Positions 43,470 through 51,968 of a stretch of 64,000 bases of DNA are shown here, one piece after another. The notes under the pieces are model-generated. The model ran no database searches. It was not told the DNA's origin and was given only the letters and a program-made list of their open reading frames with translations. The position numbers and the translations under genes are program-made. Location: contig CAYGPZ010000001.1 in NCBI GenBank assembly GCA_964352025.1, positions 434,001 to 498,000 on the forward strand. Reading direction: 5' to 3'. This stretch comes from Hirschia sp964352025. GTDB taxonomy: Bacteria > Pseudomonadota > Alphaproteobacteria > Caulobacterales > Hyphomonadaceae. Position 1 is the stretch's first letter, and each line of letters starts with the position of its first letter.

Positions 43470-44894
43470 ATGAAAAAACCTTCTCCATTTGACCTTGGCC
43501 CAGCTCACCTTGTCGGTATCGGTGGTATCGGAATGTCCGGTATTGCTGAAATCATGCTGACGATGGGCTATGAGGTTCAAGGCTCTGATATGAAAGAAGG
43601 GCCGAATATTGAGCGTCTTCGCAAAAAGGGCGCGCAGATATTTATCGGTCATGAAGCTGACAATGTTGCAGGTGCTGGTGCGGTTATCATTTCATCAGCC
43701 ATTAAATCTGGAAATCCTGAGGTAGATGCGGCGCGTATTGCGGGCATTCCGGTTGTGCGTCGTGCGAACATGCTTGCCGAACTGGTCCGCATGAAGTGGA
43801 CGGTTTGTGTCGCCGGTACGCACGGTAAGACCACGACAACAACAATGGTATCTTCGCTTCTTGATGCTGCCGAAATTGACCCAACCGTTATCAATGGCGG
43901 TATCGTAAATGCGTATGGTTCGAATGCCAAAGCAGGTGCAGGGGACTGGATGGTGCTGGAAGCAGATGAAAGTGATGGGACTTTCACCAAGCTCTCGCCA
44001 ACGGCTGCCATCGTCACAAATATCGATCCAGAGCACATGGAGCATTACGGCTCGATGGAGAACCTTCGCGCTGCGTTTGATACATTTGTTGAGAATATTC
44101 CGTTTTATGGATTTGCAGTTTTGTGTACCGATCACCCTGAGGTGCAGGCATTGGCATCCCGCATCATAGATCGTCGTCGCATAACTTATGGGTTTAATCG
44201 TCAAGCCGATGTGCGTGCTGTGAATCTGACAACAGATATCAATGGAGCACATTTTGACATTGCACTAAGACGCCCAGGGTCTGCAACGCCGCGTATGATT
44301 AAAGGTGCGACTTTGCCGATGGCGGGTGACCACAATGTCCAAAATGCGCTTGCTGCCGTGACGGTCGCACTGGAATTGGGTGCGAGTGACGACCAAATTC
44401 TTGCAGGGCTTTCAGGCTTTGGTGGTGTGAAGCGTCGCTTTACGCCAGCGGGTGAGTGGGTCATGGAAAAAGGCGCAGAGCCTGTTCGTATAATCGATGA
44501 TTATGGGCATCACCCGGTCGAGATTGAAGCTGTTTTGAAGGCTGCGCGTTCAATGCAGGGTCAGAACGGTGTTATTGCAGTCGCTCAGCCTCATAGATAC
44601 TCTCGCTTGAACGATCTATTTGCAGATTTTTCGACCTGTTTTGATATGGCAGATACTGTATTAATTCCACCAGTATATGAAGCAGGTGAGATGCCGATTG
44701 AAGGCATAAATCACGAGACTTTGGTGAAATCCATTCGTCAGCATGGGCATAAAGATGTTGGCGTATTGGAAAGCCTTGAGGCATTACCAGAAGCAATCAA
44801 AGCCTTTGCAAAGCCCGGTGATATGGTGGTGTGTTTAGGGGCGGGTGATATCACGTCATATGCGAATGCGTTAGCAGAAAACCTGAAGAAATAG
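43470..44894 (+). CDS. murC: UDP-N-acetylmuramate-L-alanine ligase
   Basis: This 474-residue enzyme adds the first residue, L-alanine, to UDP-MurNAc. Visible are HLVGIGGIGMSGIAEIM, GSDMKEGPNIERLRKKGA, the ATP motif CVAGTHGKTTTTTM, VLEADESDGTF, VTNIDPEHMEHYG, and IDDYGHHPVEI and VAQPHRYSRL in the C-terminal domain. It is the last gene before the first interruption of the cluster. The 112 bases after it hold no clear terminator. Confidence 0.96.
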   Translation: MKKPSPFDLGPAHLVGIGGIGMSGIAEIMLTMGYEVQGSDMKEGPNIERLRKKGAQIFIGHEADNVAGAGAVIISSAIKSGNPEVDAARIAGIPVVRRANMLAELVRMKWTVCVAGTHGKTTTTTMVSSLLDAAEIDPTVINGGIVNAYGSNAKAGAGDWMVLEADESDGTFTKLSPTAAIVTNIDPEHMEHYGSMENLRAAFDTFVENIPFYGFAVLCTDHPEVQALASRIIDRRRITYGFNRQADVRAVNLTTDINGAHFDIALRRPGSATPRMIKGATLPMAGDHNVQNALAAVTVALELGASDDQILAGLSGFGGVKRRFTPAGEWVMEKGAEPVRIIDDYGHHPVEIEAVLKAARSMQGQNGVIAVAQPHRYSRLNDLFADFSTCFDMADTVLIPPVYEAGEMPIEGINHETLVKSIRQHGHKDVGVLESLEALPEAIKAFAKPGDMVVCLGAGDITSYANALAENLKK

Positions 44895-45006
44895 CCTCTT
44901 CCTCAGGTTGATAAATTCCTAATAAAATCAAGAAGGCTTTCGTCTTGAATCCATCTGATTTTAAGGCTGTTATGCTCTAATAAGCGCTCAGAGATGAGTG
45001 TTTATT

Positions 45007-46032
45007 ATGAATTTATTGATTAGCCAGTCGAATGCAGCTTTATTTCGTCCGCCAGTTTTAGGTGAGACGAATAAGCGTGATTTTGAAGCTCAGCATTCTG
45101 AAAAATCTCAGATTGTCAAGAAAACGCCTGAAGAGTTCAACGCGATAATTCGTGAGCAGATTCACTCGAATAAAACCGAAGAAAAAGATCCATATCACGG
45201 GGTAGATCCAGAAAAAGCGCAGCACTATCGCAAGAAGACTGAAGCGCGCGAAATGATTGATCGTCTTATAAAAGAGTTCAAGATGATCAAAGAGGTCTGG
45301 GCAAATGATCCAAAAGAAATGGCGCGTCAGCTGGGGCGAATAGCCAAACAGCTAAAAGAAGCGGTAAAAATATTTTCTGATGCTGCTGAAGCGCTTGGAG
45401 AAATAAGCAAAAAGGGGCCCAATATTTCCTCGATTGCGGCCGGCGCGCCAACACCATCTGTGAAAACAGCAGATGATGCTGAAGGCTCCTTGCAGGACGC
45501 TGAAGAACAAGCTGAAGCTATAGAAGCGTCCGAAAATGTCGAGGCGGATGCAGAAGAAATTGATCAGGACGTTGAAGAACCTAAATCTCGTTTTTTAGCT
45601 AAGCATGAATCGGCTGAAGAAAAACGCGCTGAACGAATTGAACAGCTGGAATCTGGTAAATCCGTAAATGAAATTTATGGAAAAGAAGATTCAGCATCGA
45701 ATCGCAAAGCGGCTCAGAGCGCGTATGGTACTCAGGCTGAGCAAAGTGATGTGAAGTGGGTTAAGGCGAAAGACTCACCTCAATACATGGCTTACATCCA
45801 TAATATGGATTTTGTGAATACGGTCCGTGAGTTTGCCAAAAAACTTAAGCTCGAATTTGAACATGCAGGCAAAAAAGGCATGTTCACTTTGCCAGAGCCG
45901 CCGGAAAAGACTGAAGAATTCAAGGAAGCTAAGAAAGAATTCGATGAATTGGACGAAGACCTGATCGACTTTGAAAAAGAAGTCAAAGCTGCCATGCCAA
46001 TTCCCGGTACTCTGGTCTCCGTCGAAGCCTAA
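45007..46032 (+). CDS. Acidic, coiled-coil protein of unknown function
   Basis: I do not recognise this 341-residue protein. It has no signal peptide or membrane segment. Three parts are visible: a basic/mixed helical N-terminus (residues 1-140) with long amphipathic helices, including the segment AREMIDRLIKEFKMIKEVWANDP; a very acidic middle (residues 155-200) rich in Glu and Ala; and a C-terminal helical region (245-330) ending in a FDELDEDLIDFEKEVKAAMP stretch. It starts at the ATG at 45007; a GTG at 44998 would add three residues. It follows murC by 112 bases. A cytoskeletal or scaffold role is only a guess. Confidence 0.75.
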   Translation: MNLLISQSNAALFRPPVLGETNKRDFEAQHSEKSQIVKKTPEEFNAIIREQIHSNKTEEKDPYHGVDPEKAQHYRKKTEAREMIDRLIKEFKMIKEVWANDPKEMARQLGRIAKQLKEAVKIFSDAAEALGEISKKGPNISSIAAGAPTPSVKTADDAEGSLQDAEEQAEAIEASENVEADAEEIDQDVEEPKSRFLAKHESAEEKRAERIEQLESGKSVNEIYGKEDSASNRKAAQSAYGTQAEQSDVKWVKAKDSPQYMAYIHNMDFVNTVREFAKKLKLEFEHAGKKGMFTLPEPPEKTEEFKEAKKEFDELDEDLIDFEKEVKAAMPIPGTLVSVEA

Positions 46033-46043
46033 GCAGTTGCTCG

Positions 46044-46487
46044 TTACTGTCCTTGTAGCTGGCTCAAGCTCGTAAGCTCGAAATTATCCTCGAGGTCTCT
46101 ATAGACCACACCTTCGAAAATATCGCGCGTGGCCTTGGGGCCAGACATCTCAATCTTGAAACCATAATTTAAACCAGCGACGACTTGGATCTGTGTTTCG
46201 ACTTTGTCGACCAATGCCCTTGTTGGGTATTTTTTGTAAATTGCGTCAATGACCATTTCTTTGGCTTTGACCGAATGCTCATCTTCATTATTCATTGGCG
46301 CATAACCGCCGACAATTAGGTCTTCTTCAGAAAATGTTTCTGCCTCCGGTGCATCAGGTTCAGAAGATGGCGTAAAAGGAGGTGGAGGCAGGCCGGGTGA
46401 TTTAGGCATTGAGTTACTCGGTTCGTAAGATTGGCATCCTGCAAGCAACGCAGTCGCTAGAGACAAGCTAATAACTGTGCGTTTCAT
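46044..46487 (-). CDS. Cystatin-like lipoprotein (putative cysteine protease inhibitor)
   Basis: This 147-residue lipoprotein has lipobox LLAGC (residues 14-18), a Pro-rich linker of about 35 residues, and a domain that matches cystatins. The features are the N-terminal double glycine VGGYAP (59-64), a helix VKAKEMVIDAIYKKYP, and the first binding loop QVVAG (101-105) followed by LNYGFKIEM. The C-terminal strand (VYRDLEDNFELTSLSQ) occupies the place of the second loop, where the usual PW pair is missing. The domain would sit in the periplasm or on the surface. Inhibition of papain-like peptidases is likely from the family but not proven here. Confidence 0.8.
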   Translation of the reverse strand: MKRTVISLSLATALLAGCQSYEPSNSMPKSPGLPPPPFTPSSEPDAPEAETFSEEDLIVGGYAPMNNEDEHSVKAKEMVIDAIYKKYPTRALVDKVETQIQVVAGLNYGFKIEMSGPKATRDIFEGVVYRDLEDNFELTSLSQLQGQ

Positions 46488-46571
46488 GGGATATCCTTCC
46501 AGTTAAACATGGGAACCGAATTTCGGTTTATTTTCGGTACCACAAATTTGGAAGCTGATCACGCTAAAGTC

Positions 46572-46605
46572 AAAAAAAGCAGCTCCTATTGGTGTTGAAG
46601 CTGCT
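46572..46605 (-). terminator. Intrinsic terminator after the DoxX gene
   Basis: Read on the minus strand, AGCAGCT and AGCTGCT form a seven-pair stem with a 14-base loop, followed by seven T. It lies just downstream of the DoxX gene. Confidence 0.85.
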
Positions 46606-46630
46606 AATATTTGTCACTTAAATCTGGAGA

Positions 46631-47047
46631 TTAGGATTTAGTGCGTTCCGTGTAGGCCGCATATGTAACCGCGCCCGCTAGGACGAAAAATACAATTGCC
46701 ATGATAAATAATACAGGGCTTGTTTCAGCGTCAGGTGCGGATGTCATAGGCGTGTGGACACCCAAAAATGTGAGGTGAGCTAAGATTGCTCCACCAATAA
46801 CGGCAACTGATAGACCGCCGCCGATAAGGCGAAGTCCTGCAACCAAGATAACGGCTGCTGCAATTTCGGCTACACCGGTCAGATACTTTATGACAGGGTC
46901 AACGAAGGGAAGGACGAGACCAATGTCTTTTTCCAGATTGTTCTCGATGATCAAGAAAATTGGCACATCGCCAATGAATTTCTGTATCCCCATAAAGGCC
47001 ATGAAAGCTGCGAGGACATAGCCGCCCCATTTGCTGATCGCAGACAT
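46631..47047 (-). CDS. DoxX-like membrane protein
   Basis: This 138-residue protein has four membrane segments of the DoxX/DoxD type. Visible are GYVLAAFMAFMGIQKFIGDVP, the LVLPFVDPVIKYLTGVAEIAAAVILVAG helix pair and GLSVAVIGGAILAHLTFLGV. Members associate with quinone or thiosulfate oxidation and oxidative stress, but many are unassigned. It has its own terminator on the minus strand and is likely monocistronic. Confidence 0.85.
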   Translation of the reverse strand: MSAISKWGGYVLAAFMAFMGIQKFIGDVPIFLIIENNLEKDIGLVLPFVDPVIKYLTGVAEIAAAVILVAGLRLIGGGLSVAVIGGAILAHLTFLGVHTPMTSAPDAETSPVLFIMAIVFFVLAGAVTYAAYTERTKS

Positions 47048-47158
47048 GTTTTTTCTCCAAATGACTTATTTGAATTGAGTGTGCTTCAGTCCTAACGTTT
47101 TGTCACTAAACACTTTAGCCACGTATTTTCACAAGAAAGCGAGTTCGTGTGAGAGATG

Positions 47159-47866
47159 TTAAGTTGGTGGGGTATGTTGGCGCTTTGCTGGGGAGGATAT
47201 GGCTTCTTTAGCTATTGTGCCGAGAATGAAAATTGCTGCGAGTATGACACCGCGAACTGTTCCTGAAATTTTAGAAATACCAATTCGTCGTTTATAATTC
47301 ACACTGACTTCTGCTGTTCGCAATTTTTGCTTTAGCGCACGAATTTGCATTTCAACGGTCCAGCCAAAAGTCGGAGCAGTCATGTTCAGTTGGTTATAGG
47401 CTTGCTTGGTAATTGCACGAAACGGCCCCAGATCCGTGAACTGTCCGTTCCACATTAAACGCATGAGGAAGCAAGCGAGGGTATTGCCCCAAATTTGTTG
47501 AATCGTAAGCGCACCTTTTTCAACGTGTCCGCGTGTTCTTGAGCCTATGACGAAATCCGCTTTTTTGTTCAGAATGGGTGCTATGAGCGTTGGAATATCG
47601 GTTGCGACATCGGCTCCATCACCGTCCATGAAAATAAGTAAGTCGCTGTCATTCGTCAGATCGACGCCCGCCATGCAGGCTCTTCCATATCCACGTATAG
47701 GCGCGTTGACGACTTTGGCACCTGCTGCTTCTGATATCTGGGCTGTGTCATCGGTGGAGGCATTGTTTGCGACAATGACTAAATCGGCGAATACAAGTGC
47801 GTCTGTGACGACTTTTCCAATTGCGAGTGCTTCATTATAGGCAGGTATAATCACGACTTTTCTCAT
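47159..47866 (-). CDS. GT2 family glycosyltransferase (DPM1/polyprenyl-phosphate mannosyltransferase type)
   Basis: This 235-residue cytosolic enzyme has the GT-A fold of family 2. Visible are VVIIPAYNEALAIGKVV, VIVANNASTDDT, RGYGRACMAGVDLT, the acidic metal motif FMDGDGADVA, ADFVIGSRTRG and GPFRAITKQAYNQL, all typical of dolichyl-phosphate-like transferases. It likely loads a sugar on a polyprenyl phosphate. The start ATG at 47866 overlaps the stop of the GT-C gene in an ATGA, so the pair is a unit. A polyprenyl-phosphate sugar could be the donor for the GT-C enzyme. Confidence 0.88.
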   Translation of the reverse strand: MRKVVIIPAYNEALAIGKVVTDALVFADLVIVANNASTDDTAQISEAAGAKVVNAPIRGYGRACMAGVDLTNDSDLLIFMDGDGADVATDIPTLIAPILNKKADFVIGSRTRGHVEKGALTIQQIWGNTLACFLMRLMWNGQFTDLGPFRAITKQAYNQLNMTAPTFGWTVEMQIRALKQKLRTAEVSVNYKRRIGISKISGTVRGVILAAIFILGTIAKEAISSPAKRQHTPPT

Positions 47867-49263
47867 GTGATTAATCTCTGTCTGATCATCGACTTTATCA
47901 GCAAGAATAGGGGTATTCCAAAAGCAATTGGAATGATCACCCATTGCAATAAGACACTATCATCGCCTAACCAGAAGCGGAGATAATAAAGAGGGTAGAA
48001 TAGAACTAAGCTGGTAAGCGCTGCACTAGAATAAAACGGCAATAGCGCAGCTATCCATATTAAATACCAAGGATATCCGGTTGGAGAGAGTAGGACCAAT
48101 GCAAGCGTCGCTAAGGTTATAGCAGCAGGCAGGCGCTCTATCCTGTGGCGTGCCCAAAACGCGCAATACAATGTCAAACTACTCACTGTTACGAGCACGA
48201 AAAGTCGGGATAAAGCGCCGGGATTTTCAAAGAGTACAAATACGCCATCTTCTAATATAGAGAACAGAAATGCGTAATTCCTCCAGCTCTCGGAATAGGT
48301 TACGAAGCCAGCACCAGGTGACAGTGCCTGAATAGCCTGTGGGGCGATAAAAACCGCCGACATTATGCTGAAAACCAGAGCAAATTTAGCTTGGATTTTC
48401 CTTGAATGGCCACCGCTAAATAAGAAGATGGGCGCTAGCAGGATAGGCCATAATTTTACCCCAACAGCGCCAGACAGAGCCAGACCTGTTAATCCCCATT
48501 TTTTGGTTTTGCTCATCCATAGGGCGGCAAAGATGAAAGGTGGGAGAAGTACGTCCATATGACCCGCACCAAAGCCATGTGTAATAATGACTGGATTCCA
48601 CCAATATAAGACTGCCCATATGCTAGATCGATTGAATGCCTTTAAAGCAGCAAGCAGGATGAGAAAGCCAATACAATCAATGATAAGAAGAATAGTTCTC
48701 CACGCATTAAAATCGAACGGTGACAAAATATGCGATGCTGCGAACGCTGATTGAGCGATGGGTGGATATATGGTTTTGACGAGTGGGTAATTGATCCGGC
48801 TGTGGGATGTCGGATTTTTGTTTGCGAGCTCCTGCAGGGCTGCTTGATCTTCTGATACATCAAGTGTTTGGGGCAGAGGGTTTCCAAAAAGATCGTAGCT
48901 TGAAGCCTCGGACGGTGCGTATTCATATGGATTTAATTCAGAAGATACGACTGCTCCATCCCACAGATATCGATACCAATCATCTTCCATGACAGGGTTG
49001 GATGCGAACATTATTAAACGCATGGCTAAGCCGATTAGAAACACCAGCCAGACTGAAGCGATTCCAGCTTTCTTTTGGGGAAGCCATAAAGAGAGCGCGA
49101 AATAGGTAGATGAACCGATAAATAAGCTCGCAAGCAATGGCGTCATGTTCGCTGGTGTAGGCGATGCTCCGTATGGAAAAAGCTGGGAGGCGAATCCAAT
49201 CAAGATTGTTGAAACAATTAATCCAATGGCAGCTAAGTGAATTCCAGAACGGAGCTGTACCAA
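47863..49263 (-). CDS. GT-C glycosyltransferase, GT87/mannosyltransferase-like integral membrane protein
   Basis: This 466-residue protein has about eleven membrane segments and the GT-C motif in the first outer loop: NPVMEDDWYRYLWDGAVV, with its Asp pair, followed by SELNPYEYAP. The rest resembles GT87/MptB/PimE-like polyprenyl-phosphate-dependent mannosyltransferases. A loop rich in Tyr and Ser precedes the last helices. It is flanked by the DUF547 gene upstream and the GT2 gene downstream with short spacings. Together they may glycosylate a lipid or envelope polymer; the product is unknown. Confidence 0.8.
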   Translation of the reverse strand: MVQLRSGIHLAAIGLIVSTILIGFASQLFPYGASPTPANMTPLLASLFIGSSTYFALSLWLPQKKAGIASVWLVFLIGLAMRLIMFASNPVMEDDWYRYLWDGAVVSSELNPYEYAPSEASSYDLFGNPLPQTLDVSEDQAALQELANKNPTSHSRINYPLVKTIYPPIAQSAFAASHILSPFDFNAWRTILLIIDCIGFLILLAALKAFNRSSIWAVLYWWNPVIITHGFGAGHMDVLLPPFIFAALWMSKTKKWGLTGLALSGAVGVKLWPILLAPIFLFSGGHSRKIQAKFALVFSIMSAVFIAPQAIQALSPGAGFVTYSESWRNYAFLFSILEDGVFVLFENPGALSRLFVLVTVSSLTLYCAFWARHRIERLPAAITLATLALVLLSPTGYPWYLIWIAALLPFYSSAALTSLVLFYPLYYLRFWLGDDSVLLQWVIIPIAFGIPLFLLIKSMIRQRLIT

Positions 49264-49266
49264 GCT

Positions 49267-50193
49267 TTAAGAGCCTCGTCCAATTGAACGGTTGTTGTTT
49301 TGGCTAGGTTGATAAGTATCTCCACTACTTGACCCTGCCGCAGAATTGGCTTGCTGGCGGACAACAAAATTATCGATAGATGAACTCAGCTGTTTGAATT
49401 TAAGTTCGCTGCTGGCAGCCAAATTAGATTTCGTTTTTTCAGGCGCATAAGATGCTAAATGAGATAGCAGCTCAGCATCGTCTCCATTGAAAACTGTAGA
49501 TTTGTACCAGTCATAAAATTCTGAAACCCGTACGGAAGATTTTTTGACTTTTACTGATTTGGTATTCGAAACATATTTTTGAGCAGCTTGTTTCAATGAC
49601 TCTTGAACTGTGGGGCCCGAAAAGCACATTGTACCCATGGCCGGTGCGTCTTTGAATCCTTGATACATGCCATACAGGATATTCGGGTTATCCCAATTGG
49701 CGAGCAATATGCCTTGCTCAATATCATGAAGCGACAACTCCACGCCTTCTACAATGACGCGTTTCTTAGTCCAGGAAGGGCCGGGTTGTGTAGGCGTGCC
49801 ACGTTTTTTCTTAAATCCGGATGATTTCTTCTCATCTGTAACTGCTTGAATAACAAGCAGGTTGTGAACATTGAGCCAATATGCAAGTTGCTCATCTTTG
49901 TTTAGTTGTGAAACGGGAATTTGTTCAAGGTTGGCTAGGTATCGAGATAGATAGTTGTGACCTTCAGCTCTCATAATATCATATGATGGCAAGTAACGGC
50001 CTTTCTCAGGGACACCGACTGCACCGAGGAAATTATCAATAATGGTGTAGTCGATAACCGCAGAGCTCGCCGGATCAAAGGTCGCAAATTGAGGAATGGG
50101 GCTCGTTTGTGCGAAAGCTATCGCAGGTGAGAATACAGTTATAAATGCTAAGCTTGCGCATGCATTCTTGAGTGTTTTGCTGGCAGTCATCAT
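49267..50193 (-). CDS. DUF547 protein with signal peptide
   Basis: This 308-residue periplasmic protein has a signal peptide (cleaved near AFAQ, residue 29) and a DUF547 domain. Visible are YLSRYLANLEQIPVSQLNKDEQLAYWLNVHNLLV and VIVEGVELSLHDIEQGIL, typical of the family; MGTMCFSGPTVQ contains a Cys that corresponds to the family's conserved position. DUF547 resembles transglutaminase-like folds, so a peptidase or transferase role is possible. The C-terminal 40 residues are low in complexity (SAAGSSSG). It is the first gene of a three-gene unit with GT-C and GT2, starting just three bases before the GT-C gene. Confidence 0.85.
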   Translation of the reverse strand: MMTASKTLKNACASLAFITVFSPAIAFAQTSPIPQFATFDPASSAVIDYTIIDNFLGAVGVPEKGRYLPSYDIMRAEGHNYLSRYLANLEQIPVSQLNKDEQLAYWLNVHNLLVIQAVTDEKKSSGFKKKRGTPTQPGPSWTKKRVIVEGVELSLHDIEQGILLANWDNPNILYGMYQGFKDAPAMGTMCFSGPTVQESLKQAAQKYVSNTKSVKVKKSSVRVSEFYDWYKSTVFNGDDAELLSHLASYAPEKTKSNLAASSELKFKQLSSSIDNFVVRQQANSAAGSSSGDTYQPSQNNNRSIGRGS

Positions 50194-50365
50194 TTCGCTA
50201 TTTCCTCTCCATATATCTCACTTTCAAATATGACGGAGAAGATGGAAATGACGCAACTCACCAATCATCACGATTGAGTTAGAGGATCGTTAGAAGGTCC
50301 TATCTGTTGCTCAGGTTTAAAATAAATTCTGGTGAGAAAAAGGAAATCAAGCTATTGGCAGTGCT

Positions 50366-51283
50366 ATGACTGATCTTATTTCTAGAATGCCAGAAGTGCG
50401 CGGTAAACTGATTGCTGATGCAGATCTAAAACCGTTTACGTGGTTCCGCGTTGGCGGCAAAGCTGATGTGCTCTACCTTCCTGCCGATCCAGATGATTTA
50501 GCGGACTTTCTAAAGGCGCTGCCTGAGGATATTCCGGTAACTGTATTGGGCGCTGCGTCCAATGTGATTGTCCGTGATGGCGGGGTGGAAGGTGTTGTTA
50601 TACGTCTGACGCCAGCATTTGGAAAAATACGTGTTCAGGGCAATGAATTGGTCGCAGGCGCGGCGGCATTGGACAGTAAGGTATCTCAAAAAGCAGCTAT
50701 GTTCGGCCTAAGTGGTCTTGAGTTTTTCTCTGGTGTGCCGGGCACAATCGGTGGTGCTTTGCGGATGAATGCAGGATGCTATGAGCAAGAAACAGCAGAT
50801 GTATTGGTTGAGGCTATTGCGCTGACCCGAAAAGGGCAGTGGGTGACGCTGGTCAATCGAGACTTTGGATATTCCTATCGCCATTCCGAAGCACCTGAAG
50901 AGATGATTTTCGTAGAGGCGCTTTTTCGCGGAACAGTTATCGAACCTGCAATCGTTAAAGAACGTATTGAGGCGCTGAAAAAACGACGTGAAGAAGCACA
51001 GCCTATTCGTGAAAAAACAGGTGGATCTACTTTTGCCAATCCCGATCCGCCCGGTACGCCGGATCAACGTAAATGCTGGAAACTGATTGATGAAGCGGGT
51101 ATGCGCGGTGCTAAGCGCGGCGGTGCTCAGGTGTCTGAAAAGCACTGTAACTTCATGATCAATACTGGTGAGGCGACAGCTGCGGATATTGAAGGGCTTG
51201 GCGAGGATGTACGTGCCAAGGTCAAAGAGAATTCCGGTGTGGAGCTGCGCTGGGAAATAAAACGTATAGGCCGCACGCTTTAA
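50366..51283 (+). CDS. murB: UDP-N-acetylenolpyruvoylglucosamine reductase
   Basis: This 305-residue FAD enzyme reduces the enolpyruvyl group to make UDP-MurNAc. Visible are TWFRVGGKADVL, LGAASNVIVRDGG, FFSGVPGTIGGALRMNAGCYEQE, FGYSYRHS and the GGSTFANPDPP motif that carries the proton-donor serine; QVSEKHCNFMINTG is near the end. It is the type II form (no extra loop). It lies after the first interruption of the cluster, so it is separated from murC by 5.5 kb. Confidence 0.95.
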   Translation: MTDLISRMPEVRGKLIADADLKPFTWFRVGGKADVLYLPADPDDLADFLKALPEDIPVTVLGAASNVIVRDGGVEGVVIRLTPAFGKIRVQGNELVAGAAALDSKVSQKAAMFGLSGLEFFSGVPGTIGGALRMNAGCYEQETADVLVEAIALTRKGQWVTLVNRDFGYSYRHSEAPEEMIFVEALFRGTVIEPAIVKERIEALKKRREEAQPIREKTGGSTFANPDPPGTPDQRKCWKLIDEAGMRGAKRGGAQVSEKHCNFMINTGEATAADIEGLGEDVRAKVKENSGVELRWEIKRIGRTL

Positions 51284-51296
51284 AGAATGCGGCCTA
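51267..51296 (+). terminator. Hairpin over the murB stop codon, possible terminator
   Basis: TAGGCCGC (51267-51274) and GCGGCCTA (51289-51296) form an eight-pair GC-rich stem with a 14-base loop that includes the murB stop codon. No T run follows, so this is not a classical terminator; it may be an attenuator or a 3' stability element. Confidence 0.45.
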
Positions 51297-51305
51297 CGAT
51301 ATTCG

Positions 51306-51755
51306 TTAGACAATGTTTGAATGAGTTTCGAAGATAGTCATATGCGGTTCGCCATCACTTGTCGCATTTGCACTCACGCCTTCGCTATCAAGAAGTATAT
51401 TGATGCGCTGGCGAAACGCCGAAAATGAGTCAAAAGAGACAACATCAACGGCTTCATCAAAATGAATGCTGACCTGATAATGTGAGCCTTTGCCCATACA
51501 TCGAACGGCTATAATGGTACCTTTGAAGCTTTGTTTTAGATATTTACCTTCAACTGTATCGCCAATTTGTGGCTCAAACCGTGACCGATTGGATAATCGC
51601 GCGGCGGCTATATTCCAATTGGCATATCCCAATGCGTGTGCGGTCAATTCAAGCGCTTTTGAATGAGATAAATCAGAATGCCCAGCTCGCAATGATTTTG
51701 CGTAGTCTTTCGCGCCATGGATAGTTGCGGGTAGGCGTTTGGAAGGGTGTCTCAT
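51306..51755 (-). CDS. Small protein resembling so-called glyoxalase superfamily proteins
   Basis: This 149-residue protein starts at the ATG at 51755 with AAAAGGA seven bases upstream. The N-terminal part (residues 12-50), KDYAKSLRA then SKALELTAHALGYANW, resembles a helical module found at the N-terminus of small proteins annotated as glyoxalase superfamily proteins. The middle strand set (QIGDTVEGKYLKQSFKGTIIAV) looks like an SH3-type fold. No catalytic residues can be assigned. It lies on the minus strand between murB and the TonB receptor. Function unknown. Confidence 0.65.
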   Translation of the reverse strand: MRHPSKRLPATIHGAKDYAKSLRAGHSDLSHSKALELTAHALGYANWNIAAARLSNRSRFEPQIGDTVEGKYLKQSFKGTIIAVRCMGKGSHYQVSIHFDEAVDVVSFDSFSAFRQRINILLDSEGVSANATSDGEPHMTIFETHSNIV

Positions 51756-51856
51756 AAGACGATTCCTTTTAAAAACGCGATCACATAAAGTCGGTGCCCA
51801 TATTGCCAACAGATCGCTTTTCTAAAAGCACCCCAAAATGGGTTCTGATGAGATAG

Positions 51857-51873
51857 GATTGGAATATCCAATC
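51857..51873. promoter_or_regulatory. Inverted repeat upstream of the small minus-strand gene
   Basis: GATTGGA-ATA-TCCAATC at 51857-51873 is a perfect seven-base inverted repeat with a three-base spacer. It lies about 100 bases upstream of the ATG at 51755, in a likely promoter region. It could be a regulator-binding site; none is encoded nearby. Confidence 0.4.
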
Positions 51874-51897
51874 AAGCGTTTCACCATTGGAAATTAT

Positions 51898-51939
51898 CCA
51901 TAGGGCGGCAGGTAGCTTTAAACCTGCCTGTTTCTATGG
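51898..51939 (-). terminator. Two-part hairpin after the TonB receptor gene
   Basis: Outer arms CCATAG (51898-51903) and CTATGG (51934-51939) enclose GGCAGGT (51907-51913) and ACCTGCC (51922-51928). The structure begins 30 bases after the receptor stop, read on the minus strand. There is no run of T, so the terminator call is moderate. Confidence 0.55.
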
Positions 51940-51968
51940 CCTTCCACAACGCTATGTCAATCAACGAA

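Noticed and set aside
50255..50280. AACTC/GAGTT inverted repeat between DUF547 and murB genes
   Set aside because: Short, AT-rich and bulged; not distinguishable from chance.
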